NCBI GenBank assembly: GCA_002366685.1
Contig: DFBP01000267.1
Coordinates: 8,848-14,638 of the forward strand
Length of the DNA: 5,791 bases
From: Rhodobacterales bacterium UBA3077
GTDB taxonomy: Bacteria; Pseudomonadota; Alphaproteobacteria; Rhodobacterales; Rhodobacteraceae
Direction of reading: 5' to 3'
Of this stretch, positions 5,589 through 5,791 are shown piece by piece. Both the position numbers and the translations under genes were made by a program. Each line of letters starts with the position of its first letter. Positions within the stretch are counted from its first letter, which is position 1. The notes below the pieces were generated by a model that saw nothing but the letters and a program-made list of their open reading frames with translations, did no database searches and was not told where the DNA came from.

Positions 5589-5791
5589 ATGAACTTTACC
5601 AATCTGCCCTCCCCATGGATGACTGAAGAGCACAAGATGCTTGAGGAAATGACCCACCAGTTCATTGCAGAAAAATGGGTGCCACGCTTTGAAAAGTGGC
5701 GTAAACAGGGCGAGATGGACAAAGAAACCTGGCAAGAGGCCGGCGAGCTTGGCCTCCTCTGCGCCTCGATCCCCGAGGAATACGGCGGGGC
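5589..5791 (+). CDS. Acyl-CoA dehydrogenase, second in operon (partial, N-terminus only)
   Basis: An open frame starts at ATG 5589 and is cut by the window end after 67 codons. The visible protein matches the helical N-terminal domain of the short (about 380 aa) acyl-CoA dehydrogenases: WMTEEHKMLEEMTHQFIAEK (10-29), WVPRFEKWRKQGEMDKETW (30-48) and the highly typical ELGLLCASIPEEYGG (53-67), where the family usually continues with a Gly- and Ala-rich turn. The FAD motif and catalytic Glu lie outside. It begins 3 nt after the stop of the first dehydrogenase, with AGAGGA (5573-5578) inside that gene as ribosome binding site, so translation is probably coupled. Together they suggest a multi-step acyl-CoA oxidation operon in which the two dehydrogenases differ in chain length or branching. 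Substrate cannot be judged from this fragment. Confidence 0.88.
   Translation, partial: MNFTNLPSPWMTEEHKMLEEMTHQFIAEKWVPRFEKWRKQGEMDKETWQEAGELGLLCASIPEEYGG

Overview
The window reads as an ordinary, densely packed bacterial chromosome segment. It looks alphaproteobacterial: moderately GC-rich, with a LiuR-type MerR regulator ahead of an acyl-CoA dehydrogenase that carries the extra C-terminal domain, a Fur/Mur-like palindrome upstream of a predicted 10-11 TM metal transporter, and paired PaaI-type thioesterases. The assignment rests on family resemblance and gene context, so genus and order stay open. I see no insertion sequence, CRISPR array, tRNA, rRNA, phage gene or toxin-antitoxin pair.

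Left part (1-2024, minus strand): a compact three-gene unit read right to left. A small hotdog thioesterase (2024->1593) is followed with a 1-nt stop/start overlap by a second, different hotdog thioesterase (1593->1114). That gene overlaps by 8 nt the start of a DinF-type MATE efflux transporter (1121->beyond base 1), whose C-terminus lies outside the window. The overlaps suggest translational coupling. The shared substrate, if there is one, is unknown.

Middle (2025-3398): a 110-bp divergent intergenic region holds a 27-bp near-perfect palindrome with a Fur-like 7-1-7 core. It sits just before a plus-strand gene for a multi-pass transporter of the family annotated either 'arsenic efflux' (ArsP_2/DUF2899) or 'putative manganese transporter'. 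The palindrome favours iron/manganese-responsive control. The transporter has two gap-free internal repeats, each with a PGCG motif.

Right part (3399-5791, plus strand): a catabolic operon. A MerR-family regulator without metal-binding cysteines sits 12 nt ahead of a 592-aa acyl-CoA dehydrogenase. Three nt later comes the start of a second acyl-CoA dehydrogenase, cut by the window end. A 16-bp palindrome (core ACGTTAACGT) upstream of the regulator fits a LiuR-like operator. It overlaps a possible -35 element with a 19-bp spacer to TATAAC, so autoregulation and acyl-CoA-responsive control of fatty-acid or branched-chain acyl-CoA oxidation are likely.

The most useful leads are the two palindromic operators, each matched to a neighbouring gene of fitting function. 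No wholly new system is evident.
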